NCBI GenBank assembly: GCA_021813805.1
Contig: JAKAJL010000001.1
Coordinates: forward strand, 1 to 64,000
DNA length: 64,000 nucleotides
Origin: Pseudomonadota bacterium
GTDB taxonomy: Bacteria > Pseudomonadota > Alphaproteobacteria > Rhizobiales > Beijerinckiaceae
Reading direction: 5' to 3'
Below are positions 8,437-17,400 of the stretch, piece after piece. Numbering within the stretch: position 1 is the first letter of the stretch; every line of letters starts with the position of its first letter. The position numbers and the translations under genes were made by a program. Below the pieces are notes generated by a model. It saw only the letters and a list, made by a program, of their open reading frames with translations, was not told the DNA's origin and did not search any database.

Positions 8437-9320
8437 TCTGACGCCTCAAGCACGGCCTCCAGAACCTCCGGCGCTTCCAGAAGCCCGAAATGACCGGGAA
8501 GAGCCAGCATGGTCTCGCGCGCGCCGTCCAGGCGGGCCGAGTCCCGGGGAACGACGAATTCGTCGCGCGCGCTCCAGATGGAATGGGTCGGAACCGGCGG
8601 CGGGCGGCTGTTGAGCGCGCGCAGCCACGGCGATCCCGGCTCCATCTGACGGGCGTCGCGCCCGAGGCCCAGACGGGCGAGCTTCGATCCATGGTGGGGC
8701 GTTCCGGCGGTGATGAGCGCGAGGACGCGATCAGGGCCGCGACGCGCGAGATAAGCGCGAGCGATCAGACCGCCCATGCTGTGAGCGACCAGCACGGTCT
8801 TGGCGGCGCCGGTCGCCGCCAGCAGCCGCTCGATTTCTTGATCGAGACGATCAGCCAGTTGGTCGATTCCGGCAAAGGGCGGCTCGAGCGTCGCGCTGGC
8901 GACAAAACGCCCGGCGGCGCGCAGCCGCTCCTGGAGAGGCCGCCACATCGCCTCGGTGCAGCCATAGCCGGGGATGAGCAGAATGGGCGCCGTCCCCGTC
9001 GAGGCGGGCGGCCATGCGGCTTCCCGCCGCCACAGCCCCGCGAAAGGCTGGAGCACGACAAAGGCGCGCCAGAAGGCGAACAGCTCCTGTAGCAGCGCGC
9101 CGATGCGCCGGGTCAAGGTCGCGCCCGCCTCGGCGGGCGGACGATCGCGCGCGCTCAATCCATAGGCGATGAGCGGCGTCGCGATCTGCACGGCGGCGAG
9201 CGTCAGAATGAAGGCGAGGACGCCGGCGCCCGCGCCCCAAGCCCGCGCAGCGGCCACGCCGGAAATCGCGGCAAGCGCTGCGACCACGGCGAACGCCAAC
9301 TGAAGCAAGCGCGTCGTCAT
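8427..9320 (-). CDS. Alpha/beta-hydrolase, triacylglycerol-lipase-like, membrane-anchored
   Basis: A 297-residue serine hydrolase. Residues 1-65 contain two hydrophobic segments (LLQLAFAVVAALAAISGVAA and VLAFILTLAAVQIATPLIAY) that should anchor it in the inner membrane. The catalytic region begins with LLIPGYGCTEAMW (oxyanion HG-type loop). The nucleophile elbow AHSMGG is near residue 179, and PGHFGLL near the C-terminus supplies the histidine; the aspartate is likely in the SARDEFVVP segment. The start MTTRLLQL at 9320 avoids a Gly/Arg leader. It is divergent from the acyl-CoA ligase and convergent with the SDR. Lipid esters are the likely substrate; esterase activity on other esters cannot be excluded. 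Confidence 0.82.
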   Translation of the reverse strand: MTTRLLQLAFAVVAALAAISGVAAARAWGAGAGVLAFILTLAAVQIATPLIAYGLSARDRPPAEAGATLTRRIGALLQELFAFWRAFVVLQPFAGLWRREAAWPPASTGTAPILLIPGYGCTEAMWRPLQERLRAAGRFVASATLEPPFAGIDQLADRLDQEIERLLAATGAAKTVLVAHSMGGLIARAYLARRGPDRVLALITAGTPHHGSKLARLGLGRDARQMEPGSPWLRALNSRPPPVPTHSIWSARDEFVVPRDSARLDGARETMLALPGHFGLLEAPEVLEAVLEASDQR

Positions 9321-9448
9321 CGCCTGTCTCCGCCGCGCGCAAGCCGCGGCCGCCGATTGACCAGCGTCATTGCCAGTACGCCCTTCCACGGAGAGAATGT
9401 CGAGCTTAAAGACGCATTAATAAAGATCAATAAGCCCGGAGTCGGGTC

Positions 9449-11110
9449 ATGGAGAGAATATGGCTCTCGCAATATCCGGCGGGCGTCGATCCGGACGTAG
9501 ACGTGCGCGCCTTTCCATCGCTCGTCCACATGTTCGAGGACGCCGTCCGTCGCTTCCCCCGTCACCCGGCCTTCATCAGCATGAGCGCGTCCCTCACCTA
9601 TGCCCAACTGGACGCGCTGGCGCAAAGATTCGGCGCCTTTCTCCAGAATGTCGCGCGCCTGCCGCGCGGCGCGCGCGTCGCGCTGATGATGCCGAACCTG
9701 CTGCAATATCCGGTCGCCTTGTTCGGCGCCCTGAGAGCCGGTTACATCATCGTCAATTGCAACCCGCTATACACGCCGCGCGAACTCGAACAACAGTTGA
9801 AGGACTCTGGGGCGGAAGCGATCGTGGTGCTGGAAAATTTCGCCGCCACGGTCGCCGAAGTCGTCGCGCGCGCCTCCCTGCGGCAGATTGTGGTCGCGCG
9901 GGTCGGCGACCTCCTCGGCCCCGCGCGCGGCGCCCTGGCGAATTTCGTCGTCCGCCATGTCAAGAAACTCGTCCCGCCCTGCAAAATTCCCGGAGCGATT
10001 CGCTTCACGCAAGCGCTGCGCCTCGGCGCGCATAGCCAGTTGCGGCCGATTGCGCTCGGTCCCGACGATCTCGCTTTCCTTCAATACACCGGCGGCACCA
10101 CCGGCGAGCCCAAGGGCGTCGAACTGACTCACGGCAATCTGATCGCAAATGTCCAGCAGGGCTACGCCTGGCTCCGCCCCTTCCTCGGCGACGGGTGCGA
10201 AACCATCGTCACCCCCTTGCCGCTCTACCACATTTTCGCGTTGACGGTGAGCTGCCTGCTGTTCCTGCGGATCGGCGCGGCCAATCTGCTGATCGCCAAT
10301 CCGCGCGACATTCCCGACTTCGTCAAGACGCTGGCGAAACACAGGTTTTCCGTGATCATCGGCGTCGACACCCTGTTCAGCGCCCTTCTGAACAATGCCG
10401 ATTTCCGCCGCCTCGACTTCAGCGGCCTGAAGGTCAGCGTCGCCGGCGGCATGGCGCTGCACAAGGCCGTCGCTGCGACATGGCGCGAAGTCACCGGCAG
10501 AACCCTGGTCGAGGGCTACGGCCTGACAGAAGCCTCGCCCGCCGCGATCATCAACCCGCTCGATCTCGCCGACTATAACGGCGCCATCGGCCTGCCGATG
10601 CCGCAAACCGACATTTCGATCCGCGACGACGAGGGCGTCGAACTGCCGATCGGGGCGGCGGGCGAACTCTGCATCAAGGGGCCGCAGGTCATGCGCGGCT
10701 ATTGGCGGCGGCCGGACGAAACCGCGCTGGTCATGTTCCCCGACGGCTTCGTGCGGACGGGCGACATCGCGGTCGTCGACGAAAAGGGCTTCGTGCGGAT
10801 CGTCGACCGCAAGAAGGACATGATCGTCGTGTCCGGGTTCAACGTCTACCCCAACGAAGTCGAGGACGTCGTCGCGATGAATGTCGGCGTCCTGGAGGTC
10901 GGCGCCGTCGGCGTGCCGGACCCGCGCTCGGGCGAGGCCGTCAAGATCGTGGTGGTCAGGAAGGACGAGACGCTGTCGGCCGAAGACCTGATCGCCCATT
11001 GCCGCAGGCATCTCGCGGGCTACAAGATTCCGCGCTACGTCGAGTTCCGCAAAGAACTGCCGAAAACCAATGTCGGCAAAATCTTGCGCCGCGCGTTGCG
11101 CGATCTTTGA
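9449..11110 (+). CDS. Long-chain fatty-acid-CoA ligase (FadD-like)
   Basis: A 553-residue AMP-forming ligase that activates fatty acids with ATP and CoA. The AMP-binding P-loop YTGGTTGEPKGVELTH (about residues 213-228), the YGLTEASP motif, the GELCIKGPQVMRGYW segment and the C-terminal hinge DRKKDMIVVSGFNVYPNEVE are all present, followed by the conserved lysine region KTNVGKILRR. Length and order are typical of FadD. It reads away from the lipase with 128 bases between starts. Fatty acids released by the patatin and lipase would be its natural substrates. A DitJ/CaiC-like ligase for other acids is possible but less likely. Confidence 0.92.
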   Translation: MERIWLSQYPAGVDPDVDVRAFPSLVHMFEDAVRRFPRHPAFISMSASLTYAQLDALAQRFGAFLQNVARLPRGARVALMMPNLLQYPVALFGALRAGYIIVNCNPLYTPRELEQQLKDSGAEAIVVLENFAATVAEVVARASLRQIVVARVGDLLGPARGALANFVVRHVKKLVPPCKIPGAIRFTQALRLGAHSQLRPIALGPDDLAFLQYTGGTTGEPKGVELTHGNLIANVQQGYAWLRPFLGDGCETIVTPLPLYHIFALTVSCLLFLRIGAANLLIANPRDIPDFVKTLAKHRFSVIIGVDTLFSALLNNADFRRLDFSGLKVSVAGGMALHKAVAATWREVTGRTLVEGYGLTEASPAAIINPLDLADYNGAIGLPMPQTDISIRDDEGVELPIGAAGELCIKGPQVMRGYWRRPDETALVMFPDGFVRTGDIAVVDEKGFVRIVDRKKDMIVVSGFNVYPNEVEDVVAMNVGVLEVGAVGVPDPRSGEAVKIVVVRKDETLSAEDLIAHCRRHLAGYKIPRYVEFRKELPKTNVGKILRRALRDL

Positions 11111-11593
11111 CCAGGGCTGGCGGCTCACGCCGTCGCGAGAGCCGGCGCAATGGACACGCGGACAGTAAAGGCCCGAGGCGCGGCCGATGCCGACGCCTCC
11201 CGCGGATTCCAAAAATCAACCTGGCCCAGTGGGCGCTGTCGAGCGGCTTTGAGCCGTTCATCGCCACAAACTGACTTTGCGATAAGGATTTATAATATAT
11301 ACGCTTCTGATGAATACATTTAAGATATAAGGTAATTTTGTGACAAAATTGCGTCATGTTTTTAGAAAATACTAAATACAAATTGCGACATCAATGTTTA
11401 CCGCCACTTCATTGCCGCCGGTTAACGTGCTATCAGGGGTTAGGGGCAAGGCAATCCTTCACTTCTAAACCTCGGCGCAATCATTAGACACACATAACCT
11501 TATATTTAATCGCGCGTCTCCTGCACGACACTCATGTCATGCGCCGGCCGATGCCCTGTATCGCGTTGGAGACCCGCTAAGTCGGAGAAGGCA
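11111..11593. other. Long AT-rich intergenic region with a perfect 7-bp dyad
   Basis: About 480 bases without a supported gene. The stretch 11270-11400 is strikingly AT-rich for this genome (TATAATATAT at 11291-11300 is a ready -10 or bending sequence). AATTTTG-TGA-CAAAATT at 11334-11350 is a perfect dyad of operator size. The region very probably controls the repeat-protein gene at 11594 and could also be horizontally acquired. Confidence 0.5.
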
Positions 11594-12580
11594 ATGGCGA
11601 CCTATAACCTGAATCATTCCGGTCTGGACAAGCTGCTCGATCAGTCCGTGTCGAACCCAACGGAACACATGATATGGCAAGCCTTGCTGGGCGCCGACCT
11701 CCTGCCGAAAGGGCATGGGACCATCGGAGTCGAAACCGAGTCGGTCGGCGGCTTTTACACCGTTCCCGCCGGCGACAATCTCTTCCTGGACACCGGCCTT
11801 TCAAATTCGATAACCTTGTCGTCGCAGGGCGGCGTCGTCATCGCCGCTGGAGACGGAGGCAATTCAATCCTCGACCAGGGTCCTGGCGGCGACACGCTCA
11901 TCGGCGGCGCCGGGGCCGACAAGCTCCAGGTCACGCAGGGCGACAATTTGCTGATCGGTGGCGGCGGGGCCTTCAACACCATCGGCGGCGGGACCGGCCA
12001 TGACTTCATGACCGGCGGCGCGACTCACTTCGACGGCTGGAATTCCGGCGACGGGGGCGGCCAAGGCAATGGCGGCGGCCATTGGGATGATCACGAACAC
12101 GGCGACGACCACGGCCACGGCCACGGCGACGATCACGCAGGTCAGACGTTCCCGTCGGATACGTTGATCGGGGGTTCGGGCAATGACACGTTCATGGTCG
12201 CGCATGGCGACAATTGGATTTATGCCGGGACCGGCGCCGACACCATTTACGCCGGCGACGGCTCAGACAAGATCTTCGGCTCGACCATCGCGGGCGCCAC
12301 GAACGCCATGGACACGATCTATCTCGGGAAGGGAAATACGTCGATTGAGGGCGGCGCGGCGGGCTCCGCGTCGATTTACGCCGGAATGCACGGCAACGAC
12401 ACAATAATGGGATCCGCCACAGGGCAGACGCTGGACCTCTATTCGGATCAATCGTCCCACAGTGTCAAATCCACGAATCTGAACGGCGGCGTCACCACCA
12501 TCACCTTCAAAGACCACCAGAGCCTTACGCTCGAGAATGTGACGATCCATTTCTCGAATGGAACCGTCTTAAAGGTCTAG
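11594..12580 (+). CDS. Gly/Asp-repeat (RTX-like) secreted protein with a His-rich insert
   Basis: A 328-residue acidic protein built from degenerate hemolysin-type nonapeptide repeats (GGDTLIGGAGADKL, GGSGNDTF, GTGADTIYAGDGSDKIFG), which bind calcium and form a beta-roll outside the cell. A His/Asp/Gly-rich segment (about 158-185: HWDDHEHGDDHGHGHGDDH) interrupts the repeats and could bind Ni, Zn or Cu. No N-terminal signal peptide is seen; RTX proteins normally leave by a type I secretion system using the C-terminus, here ending NVTIHFSNGTVLKV. No secretion genes are nearby. The ATG at 11594 has GGAGAAGG just upstream. No toxin or enzyme domain is visible, so its job is unknown. Confidence 0.75.
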   Translation: MATYNLNHSGLDKLLDQSVSNPTEHMIWQALLGADLLPKGHGTIGVETESVGGFYTVPAGDNLFLDTGLSNSITLSSQGGVVIAAGDGGNSILDQGPGGDTLIGGAGADKLQVTQGDNLLIGGGGAFNTIGGGTGHDFMTGGATHFDGWNSGDGGGQGNGGGHWDDHEHGDDHGHGHGDDHAGQTFPSDTLIGGSGNDTFMVAHGDNWIYAGTGADTIYAGDGSDKIFGSTIAGATNAMDTIYLGKGNTSIEGGAAGSASIYAGMHGNDTIMGSATGQTLDLYSDQSSHSVKSTNLNGGVTTITFKDHQSLTLENVTIHFSNGTVLKV

Positions 12581-12638
12581 GGCATAATGCCGGAAGCTGC
12601 GGACTTTTAGCCAGATTTTACTTTAACAATAACATACT

Positions 12639-12678
12639 AGAGCGAAATCTCCTGTTCAGCGCGAACGGATTTCGCTCT
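12639..12678. repeat. REP-like palindrome with 11-bp perfect arms
   Basis: AGAGCGAAATC (12639-12649) and GATTTCGCTCT (12668-12678) are perfect inverted copies separated by 18 bases. The size and the AGAGC...GCTCT ends resemble intergenic mosaic or REP elements of Rhizobiales. It lacks a T-run, so it is not a simple terminator. Only one copy was noticed in this window. Confidence 0.55.
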
Positions 12679-12792
12679 GGTCGGCGCGCGTCCGAGGAAC
12701 GCGTCCTGGAAAGGCGAAAGCGCCGGAACGCCGAACCTTTCGGCAAATCCGGGGCTTTGGCAATGTTGGGCGCGGTTCGACGGAACATCGAG

Positions 12793-12834
12793 GACGGCGT
12801 CGCAACGACGACGGCGTCGCAACGACGACGGCGG
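12793..12834. repeat. 17-bp tandem repeat, two and a half copies
   Basis: The unit GACGGCGTCGCAACGAC occurs at 12793-12809 and 12810-12826 without mismatch, followed by a partial third copy. It is noncoding and probably a replication-slippage product. Confidence 0.7.
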
Positions 12835-12874
12835 CTTGGCGCTATAGGCGCCCGGTCTTGACTGTGAAGAGCAT

Positions 12875-12904
12875 GAGCGCGGCGCCAGACGCCGCGCTCT
12901 TTTT
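12875..12904 (+). terminator. Strong rho-independent terminator
   Basis: GAGCGCGGCG (12875-12884) pairs perfectly with CGCCGCGCTC (12890-12899) over a 5-base loop and is followed by TTTTT. It stands nearly 300 bases beyond the repeat-protein stop, so it either ends a long 3' UTR of that gene or a small transcript starting between 12600 and 12870. Confidence 0.85.
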
Positions 12905-13122
12905 CATGTGGATTTGATGGCGCGCGTCGACCGCAGGGTTGCGCCGGGTCTTAACCACCGATCGTCATCATGGAGGGATTGGCGGGCGGGGAAATCCTTC
13001 CTTCCCCGACGGCATGTCTTTTGAAAGCGGCGGCATGCCCTGCGCGGCGGCGCGTTGTCGGAACAAGAAATGTGGCGTTGACCACCGCGGCCGGCGACGC
13101 TTTCCAGCATGGAAGCGGGCCG

Positions 13123-14307
13123 TCACGCGGCTTCGAGCGCCAAGGCGACGCCCATGCCGCCGCCGATGCACAAGGCGACGACGCCGCGCCTGATATGGTC
13201 GCGCCGCATCGAATGGATCAGCCGTGTCGCCAATATGGCGCCGGTCGCGCCGATCGGATGGCCGTGCGCGATCGCGCCGCCCTCGACATTGACGATCGAT
13301 TCGGGCAGGCCGAGCTCCTGCATGATGGCGAGCGTGACCGCGGCGAAGGCTTCGTTGATTTCGAAGCGCTCGACTTCGTCAAGGGTCCAGCCGGCGCGTT
13401 CCAACGCCGTCCTGATCGCGGGAACCGGCGCCAGACCGAACATGCCAGGCTCGACCGCCGCCAATCCGTAGCCGGCGAGCCGCGCCATGGGCCGCAGATC
13501 ATGTCGCTCGGCGAAGGCGCGGTCCACCACGATCATCGCTGCGGCGCCACTGTTGAGTCCCGGCGCATTGCCGGCGGTGATCGTTCCGTCGTCGCGGAAG
13601 GCGGGCCGCAATTTCGCCAGGGCCTCGAATGTGGTTTCCGGCTTCGGCGCCTCGTCCTCGGCGAACAGAGCGGGGCCTTTGCGGCCGCCGATCTCAACCG
13701 GCGCGATCTCCTGTTCGAATTTGCCCGCCGCGCGGGCCGCGCAGAACAGGCGTTGCGAGCGTTCCGCGAAAAAATCCTGCGCCTCGCGGGTCAACTGGCG
13801 TTGGGCGGCCAGATCCTCGGCGTGCCAGCCGGAATGGCGGCCGGAAAAGGCGTCCTCCAGCCCGTCGCGCAGCATGGAATCGTGAATTTGCGCTGAGCCC
13901 AGGCGATAGCCCCAGCGTCCGCCGTCGAGCAGAAAAGGGGCGCGGTCCATGTTCTCGAAGCCCCCGGCGACGGCGCAGTCGATCTCGCCGCTGACGATCT
14001 GCTGCGCCGCGCTGATCACAGCCTGCGCGCCGGAGCCGCAGACCCGGTTGACCGTCATGGCGGGAACGGAAATCGGCAATCCGCCGTCCAAAGCCGCCTG
14101 CCGCGCCGGATTCTGGCGGTTCCCCGCCTGGACGACATTGCCCATGACCACGCCGCCGACCTTGGCCGGATCCAGGCCGGAGCGGGTCAACGCCGCGCGC
14201 ACCGCGACCGCTCCGAGCGCCGGCGCGGGCACGGATTTGAGCGAACCGTTGAAAGCGCCGACCGGCGTGCGCGTGGCGGCGCAGAGCAGAATGTCGCGTC
14301 GAGGCAT
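13123..14307 (-). CDS. Acetyl-CoA C-acyltransferase (thiolase)
   Basis: A 394-residue thiolase that condenses or cleaves beta-ketoacyl-CoA. The acylated cysteine lies in NRVCGSGAQ (about residue 90), the histidines in NEAFAAV and GGAIAHGHPIGATG, and the second cysteine in ALCIGGGMG, so the active site is complete. Length is typical of acetoacetyl-CoA thiolases. The ATG at 14307 is preceded by GGAGG; a longer frame upstream overlaps the divergent promoter. It faces away from the fused oxidoreductase at 14456. Because leucine and tyrosine breakdown encoded nearby yield acetoacetate, conversion of acetoacetyl-CoA to two acetyl-CoA is the likely job, although no CoA-transferase is seen here. Confidence 0.93.
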   Translation of the reverse strand: MPRRDILLCAATRTPVGAFNGSLKSVPAPALGAVAVRAALTRSGLDPAKVGGVVMGNVVQAGNRQNPARQAALDGGLPISVPAMTVNRVCGSGAQAVISAAQQIVSGEIDCAVAGGFENMDRAPFLLDGGRWGYRLGSAQIHDSMLRDGLEDAFSGRHSGWHAEDLAAQRQLTREAQDFFAERSQRLFCAARAAGKFEQEIAPVEIGGRKGPALFAEDEAPKPETTFEALAKLRPAFRDDGTITAGNAPGLNSGAAAMIVVDRAFAERHDLRPMARLAGYGLAAVEPGMFGLAPVPAIRTALERAGWTLDEVERFEINEAFAAVTLAIMQELGLPESIVNVEGGAIAHGHPIGATGAILATRLIHSMRRDHIRRGVVALCIGGGMGVALALEAA

Positions 14308-14455
14308 GAAGCGGGCCTCCCATTCCATTCGAACATAGCCATGGCGACCGGTCTTTCCAATCGCCATGTATCGAGAAGTTAAGACAGAATTGGGAAACTT
14401 GCCGTCGGCTGGCTGGTTGATCCGACGGGCGCATTCGCCCAGATCAGGAGGCGCG
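14308..14455. promoter_or_regulatory. Divergent promoter region, thiolase / fused oxidoreductase
   Basis: A 148-base gap between divergent starts, so both promoters must lie here. AGGAGG at about 14447-14452 is an unusually strong ribosome-binding site for the gene at 14456. No clear operator was found. Confidence 0.4.
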
Positions 14456-17400
14456 ATGAACCTCGGCATATTCCCCCCGCCGGACTCCGCGCCGGCGCGC
14501 GGAGCGGATGCGAAGCCGGAACATTTCCTTTACGGCACGGAGGCGCTGGCGCTGCTGCCGATTCTCCAACGCCAGCGCGACCTTGCGGCCGGCCTCGATA
14601 CCGCAGGTTTCGTCTCCGGATACCGCGGCTCGCCGCTCGGCGCGCTCGACCAGGTTCTGTGGCGCTGGGCCGCCAGGCTCAAGGCGCATCATGTCCATTT
14701 CGAACCGGGCCTGAACGAGGATCTGGCCGCCACCGCGATCTGGGGTTCGCAGCAGGTCAATCTGTTTCAGGGCGCGCTTTACGACGGCGTCTTCGCCATG
14801 TGGTACGGCAAGGGCCCGGGCGTCGACCGCTCGATGGACGCGCTGAAGCACGCCAACGCCGCCGGAACCTCGCGTTTCGGCGGGGTTCTGGCGGTGGCCG
14901 GCGACGACCATGCGGCCCGCTCCTCGACCCTGCCCCACCAGAGCGAGCATATGTTCGCCGCCGCGATGATCCCGGTGCTCAACCCGTCGAGCGTGCAGGA
15001 GATCATCGATTTCGGCCTGCATGGCTGGGCCATGTCGCGCTATTCCGGCTGCTGGGTCGCGCTCAAGGCGACCGGCGATACGGTGGAAAGCTCGGCAAAT
15101 GTTTCGGTCGATCCGTTCCGCGTGCGAAGCGTCATTCCCGAAGATTTCGCCTTGCCGGCAGACGGCGTGCATATCCGCTGGCCGGACACGCCGCAGGCCC
15201 AGGAATTGCGCCTGCAACACGCCAAGGTTTACGCCGCCATGGCTTATGCGAGAGCGAACCGGCTGGACCGCATCGTCCTCGACAGTCCGGTCGCGCGGTT
15301 GGGCATTGTCGCCACCGGAAAATCCTATCTCGACGTTCGTCAGGCGCTCGACGACCTCCGTATCGACGAGGCCCGCGCCGCCGCGATTGGACTGCGGCTG
15401 TATAAGGTCGGGATGAACTGGCCGCTCGACGCCGAAGGCATGCGGGAATTCGCGCGCGGGCTCGATGAAATTCTGGTCGTCGAGGAAAAGCGCCAACTCA
15501 TCGAATATCAGCTGAAGGAACATCTCTATAACTGGCGCGACGATGTGCGCCCGAGGGTGATCGGCAAATATGCCGACCAGGGCGAATGGGAAGCGCCCCT
15601 GCGCGACTGGCAACTGCCGGCGGCGGGCGAGTTGACCCCGACCGTCATCGCCCGCGTGATCGTCGATCGCATCGCGCGCTTCCACCGCGACGCGGCGCTT
15701 GAGGCGCGCCTCGCCCTGTTGGTCGCCAACGAGGCCCGGCCCCTGGCGCTGAAAACCTTAGCCGTGCGCCAGCCGCATTATTGCTCCGGCTGCCCGCACA
15801 ACACTTCCACCACCGTCCTGCCGGAGGGCAGCCGGGCGATGGCCGGGATCGGCTGCCATTACATGGCGACCTGGATCGCGCCGGAGTCCACCCAGACTTT
15901 TTCGCAAATGGGCGGCGAGGGCGCGGCCTGGATCGGTCAGGCGCCCTTCACCGCCGAAAAACATGTCTTCGTCAATCTCGGCGACGGCACTTATCAGCAT
16001 TCCGGCGTGCTGGCGATTCGCGCGGCGATCGCGGCGCGCGCGCCGGTCACCTACAAAATCCTTTTTAACGACGCCGTGGCCATGACCGGCGGCCAGAAAG
16101 TCGAAGGCGGGCTCAATGTTCCGACGATCGCGCGGCAATTATTGGCGGAAGGGGTAACGCGGGTCGCCGTCGTCAGCGACGAGCCGCAGAAATATGTCGG
16201 CGCGGGGCTGCTGCCGCGCGAGGTGGAGATTCGCGACCGTCACGACCTGCTCCAGGTCGAGGAAATTTTCAAAAAAATCCCCGCGGTCACGGCGATCATC
16301 TATGACCAGACCTGCGCCGCGGAAAAGCGCCGCCGCCGCAAGCGCGGGGAATTTCCCGACCCCGCCATCCGCGCCTTCATCAATGAGCGCGTCTGCGAGA
16401 ATTGCGGCGACTGCTCGGCGCAATCCGATTGCATGTCGGTGGCCCCCGTCGAAACTTTTCTGGGTCGCAAAAGGCGGATCGACCAGTCCGCCTGCAACAA
16501 GGATTTTTCCTGCGTCGACGGTTTCTGCCCGAGCTTCGTCACCGTTCACGGCGGCGGCCTTCACGCAGCCAGAAGCGGGGGCGATCCGGCCTGGATCGCC
16601 AGCCTGCCCGAACCGCAGCCGGCGCCGCTGGCCGAGCCCTGCTCCATTCTGATCGCCGGCGTCGGCGGCACGGGCGTGGTGACGCTCGGCGCTTTGATCG
16701 GCAAGGCCGCCGCGCGCGAGGGCAAAAATGTCACCGCGCTCGACATGGCTGGCCTGGCGCAGAAGGGCGGGCCGGTGACCACCCATATCCGGATCGCGCC
16801 GGCAGAGATGGATTTGCACGCCACCCGCATCGCCTCGGGCGAGACGGCGGTGCTGATCGGCGGCGATCTGGTGGTTTCGGCCTCGCCCGATACGATCTTC
16901 AAACTGCGACCCGATTTCACCCGCGCCGTGGTCAATAACGACTTCTCGATCACCAGCGAATTCGTGCGGACTTTTGCCGCCCAGGCGCGCAGCGGCGATC
17001 TGCAGAAATTTCCCGACCCGGTCTATCCGCATGAGGAAATAGAAAAGGTCATCGCCGAGGCCTGCGGTCCCGGCCGCGTGGATTTCGCGCCGGCGACGCG
17101 CCTCGCGACGGCGCTGACCGGCGATTCCATCGCCACCAATCCCTTCCTGCTCGGCTTTGCCGTCCAGAAGGGCCTGCTGCCGCTTAAGAGCGCGTCGATT
17201 CTCCAGGCCATCGAGGACCATGGCGTCGCGGTGGCGCAGAACCGGCTGGCGTTTCAGTGGGGACGCCGCGCCGCGCATGATTTCGCCGCGGTCGCCACGG
17301 CCGCCGGGCTGGACGACGAGACCAGGGCGGAACAGCCGCTCGCCGCGCGGCCCCTCCCCGACATGATCAAGGCGCTGGCCGCGGAATTGCGCGATTATCA

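Larger units (their letters stand above)
12581..13122. other. Intergenic region holding a palindromic repeat, a short tandem repeat and a terminator
   Basis: About 540 bases between the repeat-protein gene and the convergent thiolase gene, without a supported gene. The three structured parts are listed separately. The last 200 bases before the thiolase stop show only poor open frames. Confidence 0.6.
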
